51,005 nt of DNA from an uncultured Prevotella sp. (GTDB lineage Bacteria > Bacteroidota > Bacteroidia > Bacteroidales > Bacteroidaceae): NCBI GenBank assembly GCA_947170265.1, contig CAMVSV010000018.1, positions 1-51,005 of the forward strand, read 5' to 3'. A program made the position numbers and the translations under genes. The notes under the pieces were generated by a model. That model had not been told where the DNA came from. It worked only from the letters and a program-made list of their open reading frames with translations, and made no database searches. Positions 24,604 to 34,246 of this stretch are shown here, one piece after another (within the stretch, counting starts at the first letter, position 1; the number at the start of each line of letters is the position of its first letter).

Positions 24604-24987
24604 TTATAACGAATTCTTTAGTTCAAGATACCATTTATAAAGCCACGAATGTCCGCTATGTAACAGCTTTGCTCCCTCAGCAAAAAGAAAGAGGCATAGC
24701 ACCACAACTATTATGAAGGCTATACTAAACATGAAGAAAAGCCACAAGTCTCCATTCTTATGGTTGGTGCGGAAACGTGCAATCCACCCTCCTACTCTCC
24801 TTGACTGATTCGCTACAGTATTAACAACTCTTCGCGGACGACTTACATTATTATTTATTTGTGGTTCATCAAGCTGACAAATGACAACCTTGCCGCAATA
24901 CGGACACCTGTATGAAACACGTCCATACTGCATTGACTCTGCAAGAAATCCCCTGCCACACTTGTTACATACAACTTTAAATCTCAT
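24604..24987 (-). CDS. Zinc-ribbon membrane protein
   Basis: I choose the ATG at 24987 (127 residues). The longer frame from 25026 would start inside the promoter box. The N-terminus is a zinc ribbon with CxxC pairs at Cys7/Cys10 and Cys28/Cys31 (KVVCNKCGRGF and YRCPYCGKVV), like the MJ0042-type ribbons on bacterial membrane proteins. A basic linker (about 45-75) is followed by one transmembrane helix (about 83-105; LFFMFSIAFIIVVVLCLFLF). Function is unknown. It lies 48 bp upstream of the sensor gene on the same strand and may be part of the same transcript. Confidence 0.7.
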   Translation of the reverse strand: MRFKVVCNKCGRGFLAESMQYGRVSYRCPYCGKVVICQLDEPQINNNVSRPRRVVNTVANQSRRVGGWIARFRTNHKNGDLWLFFMFSIAFIIVVVLCLFLFAEGAKLLHSGHSWLYKWYLELKNSL

Positions 24988-24994
24988 GCCACTG

Positions 24995-25002
24995 CAAAAA
25001 TA
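24995..25002 (-). promoter_or_regulatory. Promoter -7 box of the zinc-ribbon gene
   Basis: TATTTTTG on the minus strand ends 7 nt before the ATG at 24987, so the transcript should begin at or next to the start codon (leaderless). The box may also drive the downstream sensor operon. Confidence 0.5.
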
Positions 25003-25092
25003 AATATAAAATAAGAAATAATCCACTAAAATCGGAAGTTTCTTCCATTACCACAAAATTCGGTATCCATATTTTTTGTCAACTGCAAAGAA

Positions 25093-25131
25093 AAACAAAA
25101 GGGCTGGCATCTTGTTAAATGATGCCAGCCC
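25093..25131 (-). terminator. Rho-independent terminator of the nuo operon
   Basis: A perfect 11-bp stem (GGGCTGGCATC paired with GATGCCAGCCC) around a 9-nt loop is followed on the minus strand by CTTTTGTTTTT. It lies about 50 bp after the nuoN stop and insulates it from the zinc-ribbon gene. Confidence 0.85.
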
Positions 25132-25178
25132 TAATATTTATATGAGTTCATAAAGATTAGCGGACAGTAGCTATATCT

Positions 25179-26609
25179 TTATACTGATGCCGAAATCCAT
25201 TCATAGAAGTATGAGCATATTCCGAAAAGTGCAATACCTATAGTACAAATGGCAAGAGCGACCTTTGTATTGCAATCACTCTTGAATGCAGGTAAAGGAG
25301 AGTCAGACTTCTTTATATACATGGCTTTTACAACAAGCAGATAGTAATAGAGACTCACCACGGTATTGATTAAAGCTATAAACACCACGGCATAAGCCCA
25401 TGATGTACCAGCCTTGGCAGCTGCCATAAACACGAAGAACTTAGAGAACATACCTGCAAATGGTGGTATTCCAGCAAGTGAGAATAAAGCCAATGTCAGT
25501 AGGAAAGCGAGCTTCGGATTTGTCTGATACAAACCATCATAGTCATCTATATTGGTACGTCCTCCGTTGTTTTGTTCTACTACGGCAATAATCGTAAACA
25601 CAGCCATATTTGCAACTATGTATATAAGAACGTAGTAGAGCAATGATGTGGCACTTAGGTTCCAGTCTGTTCCAACAGCTGCCAACATGATATATCCTGC
25701 CTGAGATATTGAACTGAATGCCATAAACCGCTTGAGTTCACTCTGACGAATTGCAAAAAGATTGGCAATTGTTATGGACAACACTATCACGATATACATT
25801 AGCCACTGCCACTGTTCACGCATGGAACCAAACACATGGAAAAGTATTATCAGAAGAGTGTATGCAGCAGCACCTTTTGAAATAACCGAAAGATAGCCAG
25901 TAACAGTGGTAGGAGCACCTTGGTAGGTGTCTGCTGTCCAGAAATGGAATGGCACAAGTGAAAGCTTAAAGCCAAGACCACTGAAGAAGAATACAAATCC
26001 TAAAATAAGAATCGGCTGAAACGGTGATGAAAGACTTGCTGCAATATCATTGAAATACATGGTTCCACACAATCCATAGATAAAAGAGATGCCGTAGAGC
26101 ATCACACCACTTGAGAAAGTTGCAGTAAGAATGTATTTTGCTGCTGCTTCAGCACTTTCTTTACGATATTTGTCAAAAGCCACAACTGTAGCCATGGGGA
26201 CACTTGCCATTTCAAGTCCAAGGAAAAATATCAGGAAGTGACCTGAACTGAGCATAACAAACATTCCCAAAAGTGTGGAAACTATGAGCATGTAAAACTC
26301 ACCCTCTTTGTCGCTCTTTTCTGCCCACACCTTTGACTGAATAAAAACAATCAATGTACCGGCTGCAAGAATAGCTTTCACTATTCCAACCCCATAGGTA
26401 TTTCGATACATATCACCAAAAACGTGGATTTCATCAGTGAGAAGTAACGGAGCAATGATTACCGGCAACATAAGGACACATGCCAGAGGGTTAAACCATT
26501 TACGACAGTTACTTTTTGCAGAAACGAAATCGGCTATAAACAAAATTACCAACACGGCAACTAAAATTGCCTCAGGTATCATATAAAAGAAATCACTATA
26601 TGTATTCAT
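25179..26609 (-). CDS. nuoN: NADH-quinone oxidoreductase subunit N
   Basis: This is a 476-residue antiporter-like membrane subunit of complex I with about 14 transmembrane helices. Typical elements are FFLGLEMASVPMA near 130, the proton-channel helix with GYLSVISKGAAAYTLL near 235, and the C-terminal LAGIPPFAGMFSKFFVF block near 380. It contributes one of the proton channels of the membrane arm. It is the last nuo gene, 21 bp after nuoM, and is followed by a strong terminator. Confidence 0.95.
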   Translation of the reverse strand: MNTYSDFFYMIPEAILVAVLVILFIADFVSAKSNCRKWFNPLACVLMLPVIIAPLLLTDEIHVFGDMYRNTYGVGIVKAILAAGTLIVFIQSKVWAEKSDKEGEFYMLIVSTLLGMFVMLSSGHFLIFFLGLEMASVPMATVVAFDKYRKESAEAAAKYILTATFSSGVMLYGISFIYGLCGTMYFNDIAASLSSPFQPILILGFVFFFSGLGFKLSLVPFHFWTADTYQGAPTTVTGYLSVISKGAAAYTLLIILFHVFGSMREQWQWLMYIVIVLSITIANLFAIRQSELKRFMAFSSISQAGYIMLAAVGTDWNLSATSLLYYVLIYIVANMAVFTIIAVVEQNNGGRTNIDDYDGLYQTNPKLAFLLTLALFSLAGIPPFAGMFSKFFVFMAAAKAGTSWAYAVVFIALINTVVSLYYYLLVVKAMYIKKSDSPLPAFKSDCNTKVALAICTIGIALFGICSYFYEWISASV

Positions 26610-26630
26610 ACTGTTTGTCTTCTAAAAAAA

Positions 26631-28145
26631 TTATAGTGCTGCTATTGTGCCAATGTTCTGTAAAATGGGTTGCACTGCATCTGTTATTGCATTGCTTGCC
26701 CAAAGTGGGAATAAGCCAAGACCTGCCACACATGCTATAAGGCATATAACAGCAACCCGCTCATCCCAGGTGGCATCAGTCAATTCAAGATAGTGTTTGT
26801 CAGAAACTTCGCCATACAATATTTTACCAACAACTCTTAGAATATAGACTGCTGTTACTACTATTGATGTACATGCTATGACGGTAGCAGTCCTTCTGAA
26901 CATGTCTGGGTCGCCATTGGGAAGTTCTGCCCCGAAAGAGCCAACGAATATCGTCATCTCGGCTATAAAACCAGAAAAACCAGGAAGTCCAAGGTTTGCC
27001 AAACCAGCTATGACGTAGCCAACAGCTAAGAATGGCATAATTTTCATCAAACCACCGAGTTTCCGAATATCTCGTGTATGTGTCCTACCATATATCATGC
27101 CGATAAGGGCAAAAAACAGTGCCGTCATTAAACCATGTGAAAGCATTTGTAGTATGGCTCCAGTACATGACACCTGTGTCATCATCAGTAAGGCGAAAAG
27201 TACTAATCCGCAGTGTGACACAGAAGAATAGGCATTTATATATTTCAAATCTGTTTGTACGCAAGCTGAAAGAGCACCATATACCACAGATATAGTGGTT
27301 AGTATAATGAATATCCAAGCAAGCTCACGAGCAGCATCTGGCAGCAGGAACATTGCAATGCGGAAGCATCCATAGCCTCCAAGCTTCATCAATACACCCG
27401 CATGAAGCATCGACACAGCAGTAGGTGCCGAAGCATGACCATCGGGTGACCATGTATGAAACGGGAATAGAGCACCTAACACTCCAAAGCCAATAAAGAT
27501 GAATGGGAAAAACACTTTCTGGATATTTACAGGAATGTTATGTCTTGCAGCTATCTCGAGAACATTCATGGTATCTGCACCACTGAAATAGAATATGCCC
27601 AGAAGTCCGAGAATCAGAAGTGCCGAACCACCCATAAGCATAAGAGTAAGCTTCATGGCTGAATATTCTTTATTGCCACTACCCCATACACCTATTAGAA
27701 GATACATTGGAATAAGTGCGACCTCATAGAACATGAACATTGTAAACATGTCTATAGAAATGAAGAAGCCATATACACCTGTTGAAAGCAAAGTAAACCA
27801 CAGAAAATATTCCTTGGTCATAGGTTTCAACTGCCATGAAGCAAAAGTTCCAGTGAAAACAATGATGCTTGACAATAACAACATTACAACAGAGATACCG
27901 TCTACACCAACTGCGTATGCAATATGAAGTGGTCGGAACCATTCTATGCTTTGCATTAGTAACATTTCATCGGTGTTGCCTGAGGCTCTTTGCTGAAAAA
28001 AATAAATAGTAAGCCAAATGGACAATGCCAGTAAAAGGCTTGATCCCGCAACCATTACACCGCGCACTTGATTTAAACTACGCGACAACCACAAGCCTAA
28101 CAGCATCAATGCAGGAATGACTACGAATAATGATAATATGCTCAT
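26631..28145 (-). CDS. nuoM: NADH-quinone oxidoreductase subunit M
   Basis: This 504-residue antiporter-like subunit has a conserved Glu in the helix MFYEVALIPMYLLIGVWG near 140 and a Lys in SMLHAGVLMKLGGYG near 240, the residues essential for proton pumping in the family. LPGFSGFIAEMTIF near 405 is typical of NuoM. It is embedded in the membrane arm between NuoL and NuoN. The gene starts 35 bp after nuoL. Confidence 0.95.
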   Translation of the reverse strand: MSILSLFVVIPALMLLGLWLSRSLNQVRGVMVAGSSLLLALSIWLTIYFFQQRASGNTDEMLLMQSIEWFRPLHIAYAVGVDGISVVMLLLSSIIVFTGTFASWQLKPMTKEYFLWFTLLSTGVYGFFISIDMFTMFMFYEVALIPMYLLIGVWGSGNKEYSAMKLTLMLMGGSALLILGLLGIFYFSGADTMNVLEIAARHNIPVNIQKVFFPFIFIGFGVLGALFPFHTWSPDGHASAPTAVSMLHAGVLMKLGGYGCFRIAMFLLPDAARELAWIFIILTTISVVYGALSACVQTDLKYINAYSSVSHCGLVLFALLMMTQVSCTGAILQMLSHGLMTALFFALIGMIYGRTHTRDIRKLGGLMKIMPFLAVGYVIAGLANLGLPGFSGFIAEMTIFVGSFGAELPNGDPDMFRRTATVIACTSIVVTAVYILRVVGKILYGEVSDKHYLELTDATWDERVAVICLIACVAGLGLFPLWASNAITDAVQPILQNIGTIAAL

Positions 28146-28180
28146 AATATTATTAATTTCTTAAAAATGAACCAACATCT

Positions 28181-30175
28181 TTATATTGCTAAAAGAATAA
28201 GTGTCAGTGCTATCGCTCCTGTAAGGAACCATACCGCATACTGGCGTACATCGCCACTCTGCCATGGACGTATTGACTCACCAGCTTCGTTAGCTCCCCA
28301 TGCCATAAAGTTGAACGTCCCATCTACGACATGACGATCAAACCAAGCAATAGGTGTTGATACACAACGGAAGATAATCTTGTGTGTGACAAACTGCCAT
28401 ATTTCATCTTGATAAAAACGCTTGTATGCAGCTTGATGAAGTTTGGGAAATGTCTTATAGAGTTTGTCTGCTACTGGTTGCTTCTCACCTTTATATATAT
28501 ATGTAGCCAAACAAATACTAACTATTGCTATTATGGTTGAAGTAAGAGCTATCTGAGTATTAAAATGAATATCATAGTTTTCTCCACTTGCAGTGACAAA
28601 GCTTCCAAAACTGTTTGACCAGCCAAGGAATCCCGCCAATGTCGTATAAATACCAACACCAAGTGTTATTATTGTAAGGACTATCAAAGGAACAGTCATA
28701 GTCACAGGCGCTTCATGTGGAGTATGATGAGCGTGGGCTTCTTTGTTCTCTGTTCCCCAGAATATTCCGAAATACAAGCGGAACATATAGAATGCAGTCA
28801 TGGCAGCAATACCTGTCATTATCCAACCTACCACAGGACTATATGCAAAACATGCTGTAATTATTTCATCCTTTGAGCTGAAGCCTGAGAAGAAAGGTAT
28901 TCCAGCTATTGCCAAGCAACTGATTAGGAACGTTATATTGGTTATCGGCATATATTTGCGTAAACCGCCCATGTATTCCATTTCATTTGAGTGCACCGCA
29001 TGAATAATACAGCCCGCACCAAGGAATAAACATGCTTTAAACATAGCATGGGTGAATAAGTGGAACATACTTGCCATGTATCCTAACTGAGAATGATTGT
29101 CAAGTACAGACTCATGGCCCGGCAAGCAAACACCGAGAGCAACCATCATGAAAGCTATTTGAGAAATGGTGGAGAATGCCAATACACGCTTAATATCACT
29201 TTGAGCACATGCAACAGCTGCTGCATAGAAAGCTGTAAATACTCCCACCCACACTATTATAGGCATTGCTTGAGGGGCATATTCAATCCACAATGGAAAC
29301 ATTCGTGCTATCTGGAATACACCAGCAACAACCATCGTAGCTGCATGGATAAGTGCACTGACAGGAGTCGGACCCTCCATTGCATCAGGCAACCATATAT
29401 GAAGAGGGAACATAGCACTCTTACCAGCTCCACCAATGAACATCAAAACAAGTGCTGTAGGAAGAATCATCGCACCAGCTGCCAATGCTTTTGAAGTGTT
29501 TACTGGGATAAATGGAGTAGCATCAGGAGAGAGCATTACATCTCCTGCAAATGAGAAACTAAACGATTCTGTATAATAACCGAAAAGCAGTATTCCTATT
29601 AGGAAAAACATATCTGCAAAACGGGTAACAATAAATGCTTTTTTAGATGCAGCAATTGCTGGCTTTAGTGGATAGTAGAATCCTATGAGCAAATAGGAAC
29701 TTACACCGACGAGTTCCCAGAACAGATACATCTGAAAAATATTCGTTGCTACAACGAGCCCGAGCATTGACATTGTAAACAAAGACAAAAAGGCATAATA
29801 GCGTTGAAATCCCTTTTCGCCATGCATATATCCAAACGAGTATATGTGTACCATAAGGCTTACTGTAGAAATCACAATAAGCATCATTACAGATATAGGA
29901 TCAAGCAAGATTCCCATATCAAAATGAAGGTTTCCTAATGGCAACCAAGTAAAGTTATATGGTACAATTGTTTGGAAGGTTCCATCTGACAGACGCTCTG
30001 CGCCAAAATACTTAAAAGCAGTGACATAGGAAATAACCGTAACAACTCCAAGCGATGTCGTACCAATGAGTCCCGCTGTCTTGTGGGACATTTTCATTCC
30101 CGCCAAACCCAAAATCAAGAATGAAAGAGCAGGCAAAAGAAGTATTAGAAATACATAACTGAATTCCATAATCAT
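28181..30175 (-). CDS. nuoL: NADH-quinone oxidoreductase subunit L
   Basis: The 664-residue distal antiporter-like subunit carries the long lateral helix at its C-terminus. FWELVGVSSYLLIGFYYP near 150 and GPTPVSALIHAATMVVAG near 270 are diagnostic. A His-rich insertion (KEAHAHHTPHEAP) lies near 480. The ATG overlaps the nuoK stop by one base (TAATG), implying coupled translation. A second in-frame ATG two codons later is an alternative start. Confidence 0.95.
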   Translation of the reverse strand: MIMEFSYVFLILLLPALSFLILGLAGMKMSHKTAGLIGTTSLGVVTVISYVTAFKYFGAERLSDGTFQTIVPYNFTWLPLGNLHFDMGILLDPISVMMLIVISTVSLMVHIYSFGYMHGEKGFQRYYAFLSLFTMSMLGLVVATNIFQMYLFWELVGVSSYLLIGFYYPLKPAIAASKKAFIVTRFADMFFLIGILLFGYYTESFSFSFAGDVMLSPDATPFIPVNTSKALAAGAMILPTALVLMFIGGAGKSAMFPLHIWLPDAMEGPTPVSALIHAATMVVAGVFQIARMFPLWIEYAPQAMPIIVWVGVFTAFYAAAVACAQSDIKRVLAFSTISQIAFMMVALGVCLPGHESVLDNHSQLGYMASMFHLFTHAMFKACLFLGAGCIIHAVHSNEMEYMGGLRKYMPITNITFLISCLAIAGIPFFSGFSSKDEIITACFAYSPVVGWIMTGIAAMTAFYMFRLYFGIFWGTENKEAHAHHTPHEAPVTMTVPLIVLTIITLGVGIYTTLAGFLGWSNSFGSFVTASGENYDIHFNTQIALTSTIIAIVSICLATYIYKGEKQPVADKLYKTFPKLHQAAYKRFYQDEIWQFVTHKIIFRCVSTPIAWFDRHVVDGTFNFMAWGANEAGESIRPWQSGDVRQYAVWFLTGAIALTLILLAI

Positions 30176-30483
30176 TATAATTTCATGTTTTCAATACTAT
30201 TTACCTGATCACTGTGGAAGTGGCGGTAAACATTAATTATGATAGCAACAGCTACAGCTGTTTCGGCAGCACTCACACCAATAGAGAAAAGTGTAAAGAA
30301 CATGCCTTCCATCTGGGTGGGAAACAAGTGTCTGTTGAAAACCGCAAATTGAAGATCTACTGCATTAAGTATGAGCTCCACAGATATCAACATCGCTATA
30401 AGATTTCGTCGTGTAACAAAACCAAATACACCTGTAAAGAACAGTATTGCACTGAGTGATATATAACAAACTACTGGTATCAT
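30175..30483 (-). CDS. nuoK: NADH-quinone oxidoreductase subunit K
   Basis: A 102-residue, three-helix membrane subunit. The conserved membrane Glu is in AMLISVELILNAVDL near 36, and GAAETAVAVAI in the third helix is represented here as SAAETAVAVAI near 70. It couples quinone chemistry to the antiporter-like subunits. It shares one base with both neighbours (nuoJ stop / nuoK start and nuoK stop / nuoL start). Confidence 0.95.
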   Translation of the reverse strand: MIPVVCYISLSAILFFTGVFGFVTRRNLIAMLISVELILNAVDLQFAVFNRHLFPTQMEGMFFTLFSIGVSAAETAVAVAIIINVYRHFHSDQVNSIENMKL

Positions 30484-31010
30484 TATTTGTTTTCCTCCTT
30501 TTTATTATTGAGTATTACGAGTCCACCTATTATACATGCGAGAAGGAATAAGGATATAAACTCAAAAGGTAATACATATTGATATTTTCCCGCACCCATA
30601 AGAGTGTTTCCAATAACAGACATTTCAATTTCCTTATCTGGAAGTTGCTGAAACATATCAATAAATTGATACTTCATAACAACAGCCAACACTGTTACAA
30701 TGCCAGCAAGTGCTGCAAGACAACCTGCAATAACCTTGCTACCTTTCAGCCTCTCTTGTAAACCCTGAAGGGTTCTCTTCGAAACCAGTTGAATAGCGAA
30801 GATATAAATCATTGTTATGCCTCCAGCATAGATACTTATCTGCACAGCTCCCAAAAAGGTGTAATCAAGGAGGAAGTACATGCCTGCTACGCCAAAGAGT
30901 ACAACAAGCAGTGCCGTGGCAGCCCTCATGATGCTTTTTGTTGCAACGCTGTAAATGGCAGATGCAACAATAATCGTTGCAAGTATTGCGAAAACTATTT
31001 GATTTGCCAT
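30483..31010 (-). CDS. nuoJ: NADH-quinone oxidoreductase subunit J
   Basis: The 175-residue subunit has five hydrophobic segments. The third helix region is FLGAVQISIYAGGITMIYIFAIQL near 52-75, the conserved NuoJ core that undergoes pi-to-alpha change during turnover in complex I. The gene begins 11 bp after nuoI. Length is normal for the family. Confidence 0.93.
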   Translation of the reverse strand: MANQIVFAILATIIVASAIYSVATKSIMRAATALLVVLFGVAGMYFLLDYTFLGAVQISIYAGGITMIYIFAIQLVSKRTLQGLQERLKGSKVIAGCLAALAGIVTVLAVVMKYQFIDMFQQLPDKEIEMSVIGNTLMGAGKYQYVLPFEFISLFLLACIIGGLVILNNKKEENK

Positions 31011-31021
31011 AATAAATATTC

Positions 31022-31552
31022 TTACTTTGTTTTGGTATTAAACTCTCCGATAGTAAGTGGTGCCCCACCTTCTATTAAATTGGGAAGTGAGCCTCCATTG
31101 TAATGTTCTTTATCAAGATGTAACACCAATGAGTTCCTGTCAAATACTGCATTTTCAAAATCATTTGTAAACTCAATAGCGTCAAAATTACATACGTTGG
31201 TGCACAGCTGACAGAACATACAGTCTCCAAGATCATACTGGTAATCTGTGAGCTGACGCTTTTTCTTGCCATCTTCAGTAGTCACCATTTGGGATGTAAT
31301 CTTGATTGTTCCATTGGGGCATGTCTTTTCACACAAGGTGCATGCTGTGCATTTGTATGAACCGTCATCGTTTCGTTTAAAAACCAATCTGCCACGGTGT
31401 CTTTTTGACACATGAAGGGTGGTTTTTCTATTTTCCGGATATTGCTCAGTAGACTTCTTTGTAAAATATTCCTTCAGAGTTACTTTCAAACCAGTGGCAA
31501 GTGTCTTTATGCCTTTGGATATATCCCCGAAATATGATTGTTTATTTTCCAT
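31022..31552 (-). CDS. nuoI: NADH-quinone oxidoreductase subunit I (two 4Fe-4S clusters)
   Basis: A 176-residue peripheral subunit with two ferredoxin-type motifs: CTACTLCEKTCPNG near 70-83 and CMFCQLCTNVCNFDAIEF near 112-130. These hold clusters N6a and N6b, the wire to N2 in NuoB. Because no nuoE, nuoF or nuoG genes are present, NuoI is likely near the electron entry point, perhaps receiving electrons from a ferredoxin or another donor. That is inference from the missing subunits. Confidence 0.95.
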   Translation of the reverse strand: MENKQSYFGDISKGIKTLATGLKVTLKEYFTKKSTEQYPENRKTTLHVSKRHRGRLVFKRNDDGSYKCTACTLCEKTCPNGTIKITSQMVTTEDGKKKRQLTDYQYDLGDCMFCQLCTNVCNFDAIEFTNDFENAVFDRNSLVLHLDKEHYNGGSLPNLIEGGAPLTIGEFNTKTK

Positions 31553-31565
31553 GTCGTTTACCTAA

Positions 31566-32648
31566 TTAAATATTCAACGCTACAACTACCGTCATAAGCA
31601 CAAGGTTTATCAGAGCAAGAGGCATAAGATATTTCCATTCAAGTGCTAATATCTGATCAATGCGAAGACGAGGGTATGTCCATCTTACCCACATCAAAAT
31701 CCACACTACCAAAAAAGTCTTTCCCAGGAACCAAACTATGCCTGGTATCATATCCATAACGCCGTTAAAAGCATCTAAGCCGGCAATATGGAGCGGCATC
31801 CATCCACCGAGGAACACGGTAGATGCTATGCCTGACACGACAAAGAGATTAAGGTACTCTGCAAGATAGAAGAAACCGAAACCCATACCGGAATATTCTG
31901 TATGATGTCCTGCTGTAAGCTCACTTTCAGCTTCAGCCATATCAAACGGTCCTCTGTTAGCTTCTGCATTTCCAGCAACAAGGAATATTAAAAATGCTAT
32001 TATTGCCGGTACAGCAGCTCCACCCTTAAAAATGAGCCATGAACTCTCCTGCGCTTCCACTATACCACTCATCTTCATGGTGCCTGTCAAAATAACCGCC
32101 GTAATCAGACATAAGCATAATGACATTTCATAGGAAATCATCTGTACAGCAGCTCTCATAGCTGAAATTACGGAATACTTATTATTACTACTCCATCCAG
32201 CAAGGAATGTACCAACCACACCAATGCTTGAGATTGCCGTAACCAAAAAAATTCCGACATTGAAATCAAGTACTGAAGCACCTTTGTTCCATGGCAGGAA
32301 GGAGAATGTTCCCACAGATGCTATAATTACTAAAGTCGGTGCTATTATATAAAGCAGTTTGTCGGCTTTGTCCACAAAGAATATTTCTTTAATGAGCATC
32401 TTTATAACATCTGATAGCACCTGAAGCGTACCCCAAAAGCCAACTCTCATGGGACCAATTCTACATTGGAAATATGCGCAGACCTTGCGCTCCATAAATA
32501 TCAGCACAATAGCAAGGAGTGCATAGCCTATAAGGATGAGCGCTCCTACTATAACGCATTCTATGAGCGTAGCCCACAGATCTCCAAGTGCCCATGTGTT
32601 TCGGAGCAATCCGTCAAACCATTGTGTTACTATAGAGAAATCGAACAT
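31566..32648 (-). CDS. nuoH: NADH-quinone oxidoreductase subunit H
   Basis: This 360-residue membrane subunit forms the quinone chamber together with NuoB and NuoD. The diagnostic blocks are RIGPMRVGFWGTLQVLSDVIK near 63 and the acidic loop NRGPFDMAEAESELTAGHHTE near 225, followed by GFGFFYLAEY. The gene lies 13 bp before nuoI in transcription order and 35 bp after nuoCD. Confidence 0.96.
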   Translation of the reverse strand: MFDFSIVTQWFDGLLRNTWALGDLWATLIECVIVGALILIGYALLAIVLIFMERKVCAYFQCRIGPMRVGFWGTLQVLSDVIKMLIKEIFFVDKADKLLYIIAPTLVIIASVGTFSFLPWNKGASVLDFNVGIFLVTAISSIGVVGTFLAGWSSNNKYSVISAMRAAVQMISYEMSLCLCLITAVILTGTMKMSGIVEAQESSWLIFKGGAAVPAIIAFLIFLVAGNAEANRGPFDMAEAESELTAGHHTEYSGMGFGFFYLAEYLNLFVVSGIASTVFLGGWMPLHIAGLDAFNGVMDMIPGIVWFLGKTFLVVWILMWVRWTYPRLRIDQILALEWKYLMPLALINLVLMTVVVALNI

Positions 32649-32683
32649 AATTGTTTATCTTTTAGTTGTTCTTTTATTAAATA

Positions 32684-34246
32684 CTATCGGTCAATGTCAG
32701 GTATTACAAAGTCTATAGCTGCTCCTGTAGTTACGAGGTCAGCTATTTTCTGTCCGCGAAGCATAGGGTCAAGTGCACCTACAAGCGAAAGTCCCATCGG
32801 TCTCATCTTTAATCTATAGGGACTCTTGTCACCCTTTGAATCTATATATACGCCAAACTCTCCACTTGCTCCTTCAACAGAGAAATACCATTGTCCTTCC
32901 GGCACTTTTATGATTGGCTTCTGTTTTATATAAAAATCACCTTCTGGAATATTGTCAATAAGTTGTTCTATGATATTCAAGCTCTGATACATCTCGTTTA
33001 TGTGAATGTTATAACGAGCCATGCTGTCTGAGGAAGTGTCAACAATCTGTTTCCACTCAACAGAATCATACATATCGTATGGATGTGATTTCCTAACATC
33101 ATTTTCCCAACCAGAAGCCCTTCCGGCTGGTCCGGTAACACCATAGTTGATACAATCTTCTTTACTCATGACACCAACCTTTTCAAAACGGTTGTGTGTT
33201 ATCACATTATCTCCGAACACATCAACATACTCTTGTATCATCGGTCTGAGATATGACACGAGCTGCTTCACGTTTTTAACGAAATTGACATCTATGTCAT
33301 CTTGCAGACCGCCAATACGGTAGTAATTTTGTATCAGTCTACCTCCTGTTGTCTCTTCCATGGCATTTAGTACATGTTCCCTATCACGCATGCAATAGAG
33401 GAATGCGGTCAGAGCTCCGAGGTCTTGGGCACAACAGCCGCAGTACAGAAGGTGTGAGTCAATTCTCTGCAGCTCATCCATAATCGTTCTTATGTACTTA
33501 ATGCGGGGAGAAAGCTCTATCTCCATAGCTTCTTCTACCACTCCTACAAGTGCATGACGATGCATCATTGCAGAAAGATAGTTTAGTCTGTCGGTAAGCG
33601 CAAGAGTCTGAGGATAGGTATAGCTTTCACACATCTTTTCTATGCCCCTGTGTATATATCCAAGATGTGGATAAATACGCTTCACGGTTTCACCGTCAAG
33701 TACGGTCTGAAGCCTTAACACTCCATGAGTCGATGGGTGCTGAGGACCGATATTGACTACATAGTCGTCTTCAGAAAAAAGACTGTTGTGCTTACATATG
33801 AGTTTACCATCACTTGACAGCTCATACTGACAACCAAAATCAGGTTCAACATCATCTTCAAGAGAATAAGAGTTGTCGCCTTTCCAATCCTTTCGGAACG
33901 GATAGCCCTTAAAATCACTTCTCAGGAAAAGTCTTCGCATGTCAGGATGTCCGAGAAACTTTATTCCAAAGAAATCAAAGACTTCTCTCTCCAATAGGTT
34001 GGCACCTTTCCATAAATCAATGACAGATGGAATGACATAATCGTCTCCCACTTTCTTTGCCATTGTTTTCACGGATGTACGTTTATTGTCTAAGGTATTC
34101 TCAAGAATGTAGATACACCCCAGCCCCTCATCTTGGAAATCCTCTCCAATAATTGTCACAAGGTAGTCAAAATGCTGGTTATTCTTGAGAGCAGCCATCT
34201 CTTTGGCAAAAGCTTCAAAACTCAGCTCTATATTATTGAGTTTCAT
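32684..34246 (-). CDS. nuoCD: NADH-quinone oxidoreductase fused subunit C/D
   Basis: The 520-residue protein joins the 30-kDa NuoC domain (about 1-140; LLEREVFDFFGIKFLGHPDMRR) to the 49-kDa NuoD domain (about 160-520). NuoD signatures are IGPQHPSTHGV near 166, LGYIHRGIEK near 195, and EGDFYIKQKPIIKVPEG near 440. The quinone-site His is within HPSTHG. The fusion occurs in several bacterial lineages, including E. coli. The start overlaps the nuoB stop by 4 bp (ATGA). Confidence 0.95.
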   Translation of the reverse strand: MKLNNIELSFEAFAKEMAALKNNQHFDYLVTIIGEDFQDEGLGCIYILENTLDNKRTSVKTMAKKVGDDYVIPSVIDLWKGANLLEREVFDFFGIKFLGHPDMRRLFLRSDFKGYPFRKDWKGDNSYSLEDDVEPDFGCQYELSSDGKLICKHNSLFSEDDYVVNIGPQHPSTHGVLRLQTVLDGETVKRIYPHLGYIHRGIEKMCESYTYPQTLALTDRLNYLSAMMHRHALVGVVEEAMEIELSPRIKYIRTIMDELQRIDSHLLYCGCCAQDLGALTAFLYCMRDREHVLNAMEETTGGRLIQNYYRIGGLQDDIDVNFVKNVKQLVSYLRPMIQEYVDVFGDNVITHNRFEKVGVMSKEDCINYGVTGPAGRASGWENDVRKSHPYDMYDSVEWKQIVDTSSDSMARYNIHINEMYQSLNIIEQLIDNIPEGDFYIKQKPIIKVPEGQWYFSVEGASGEFGVYIDSKGDKSPYRLKMRPMGLSLVGALDPMLRGQKIADLVTTGAAIDFVIPDIDR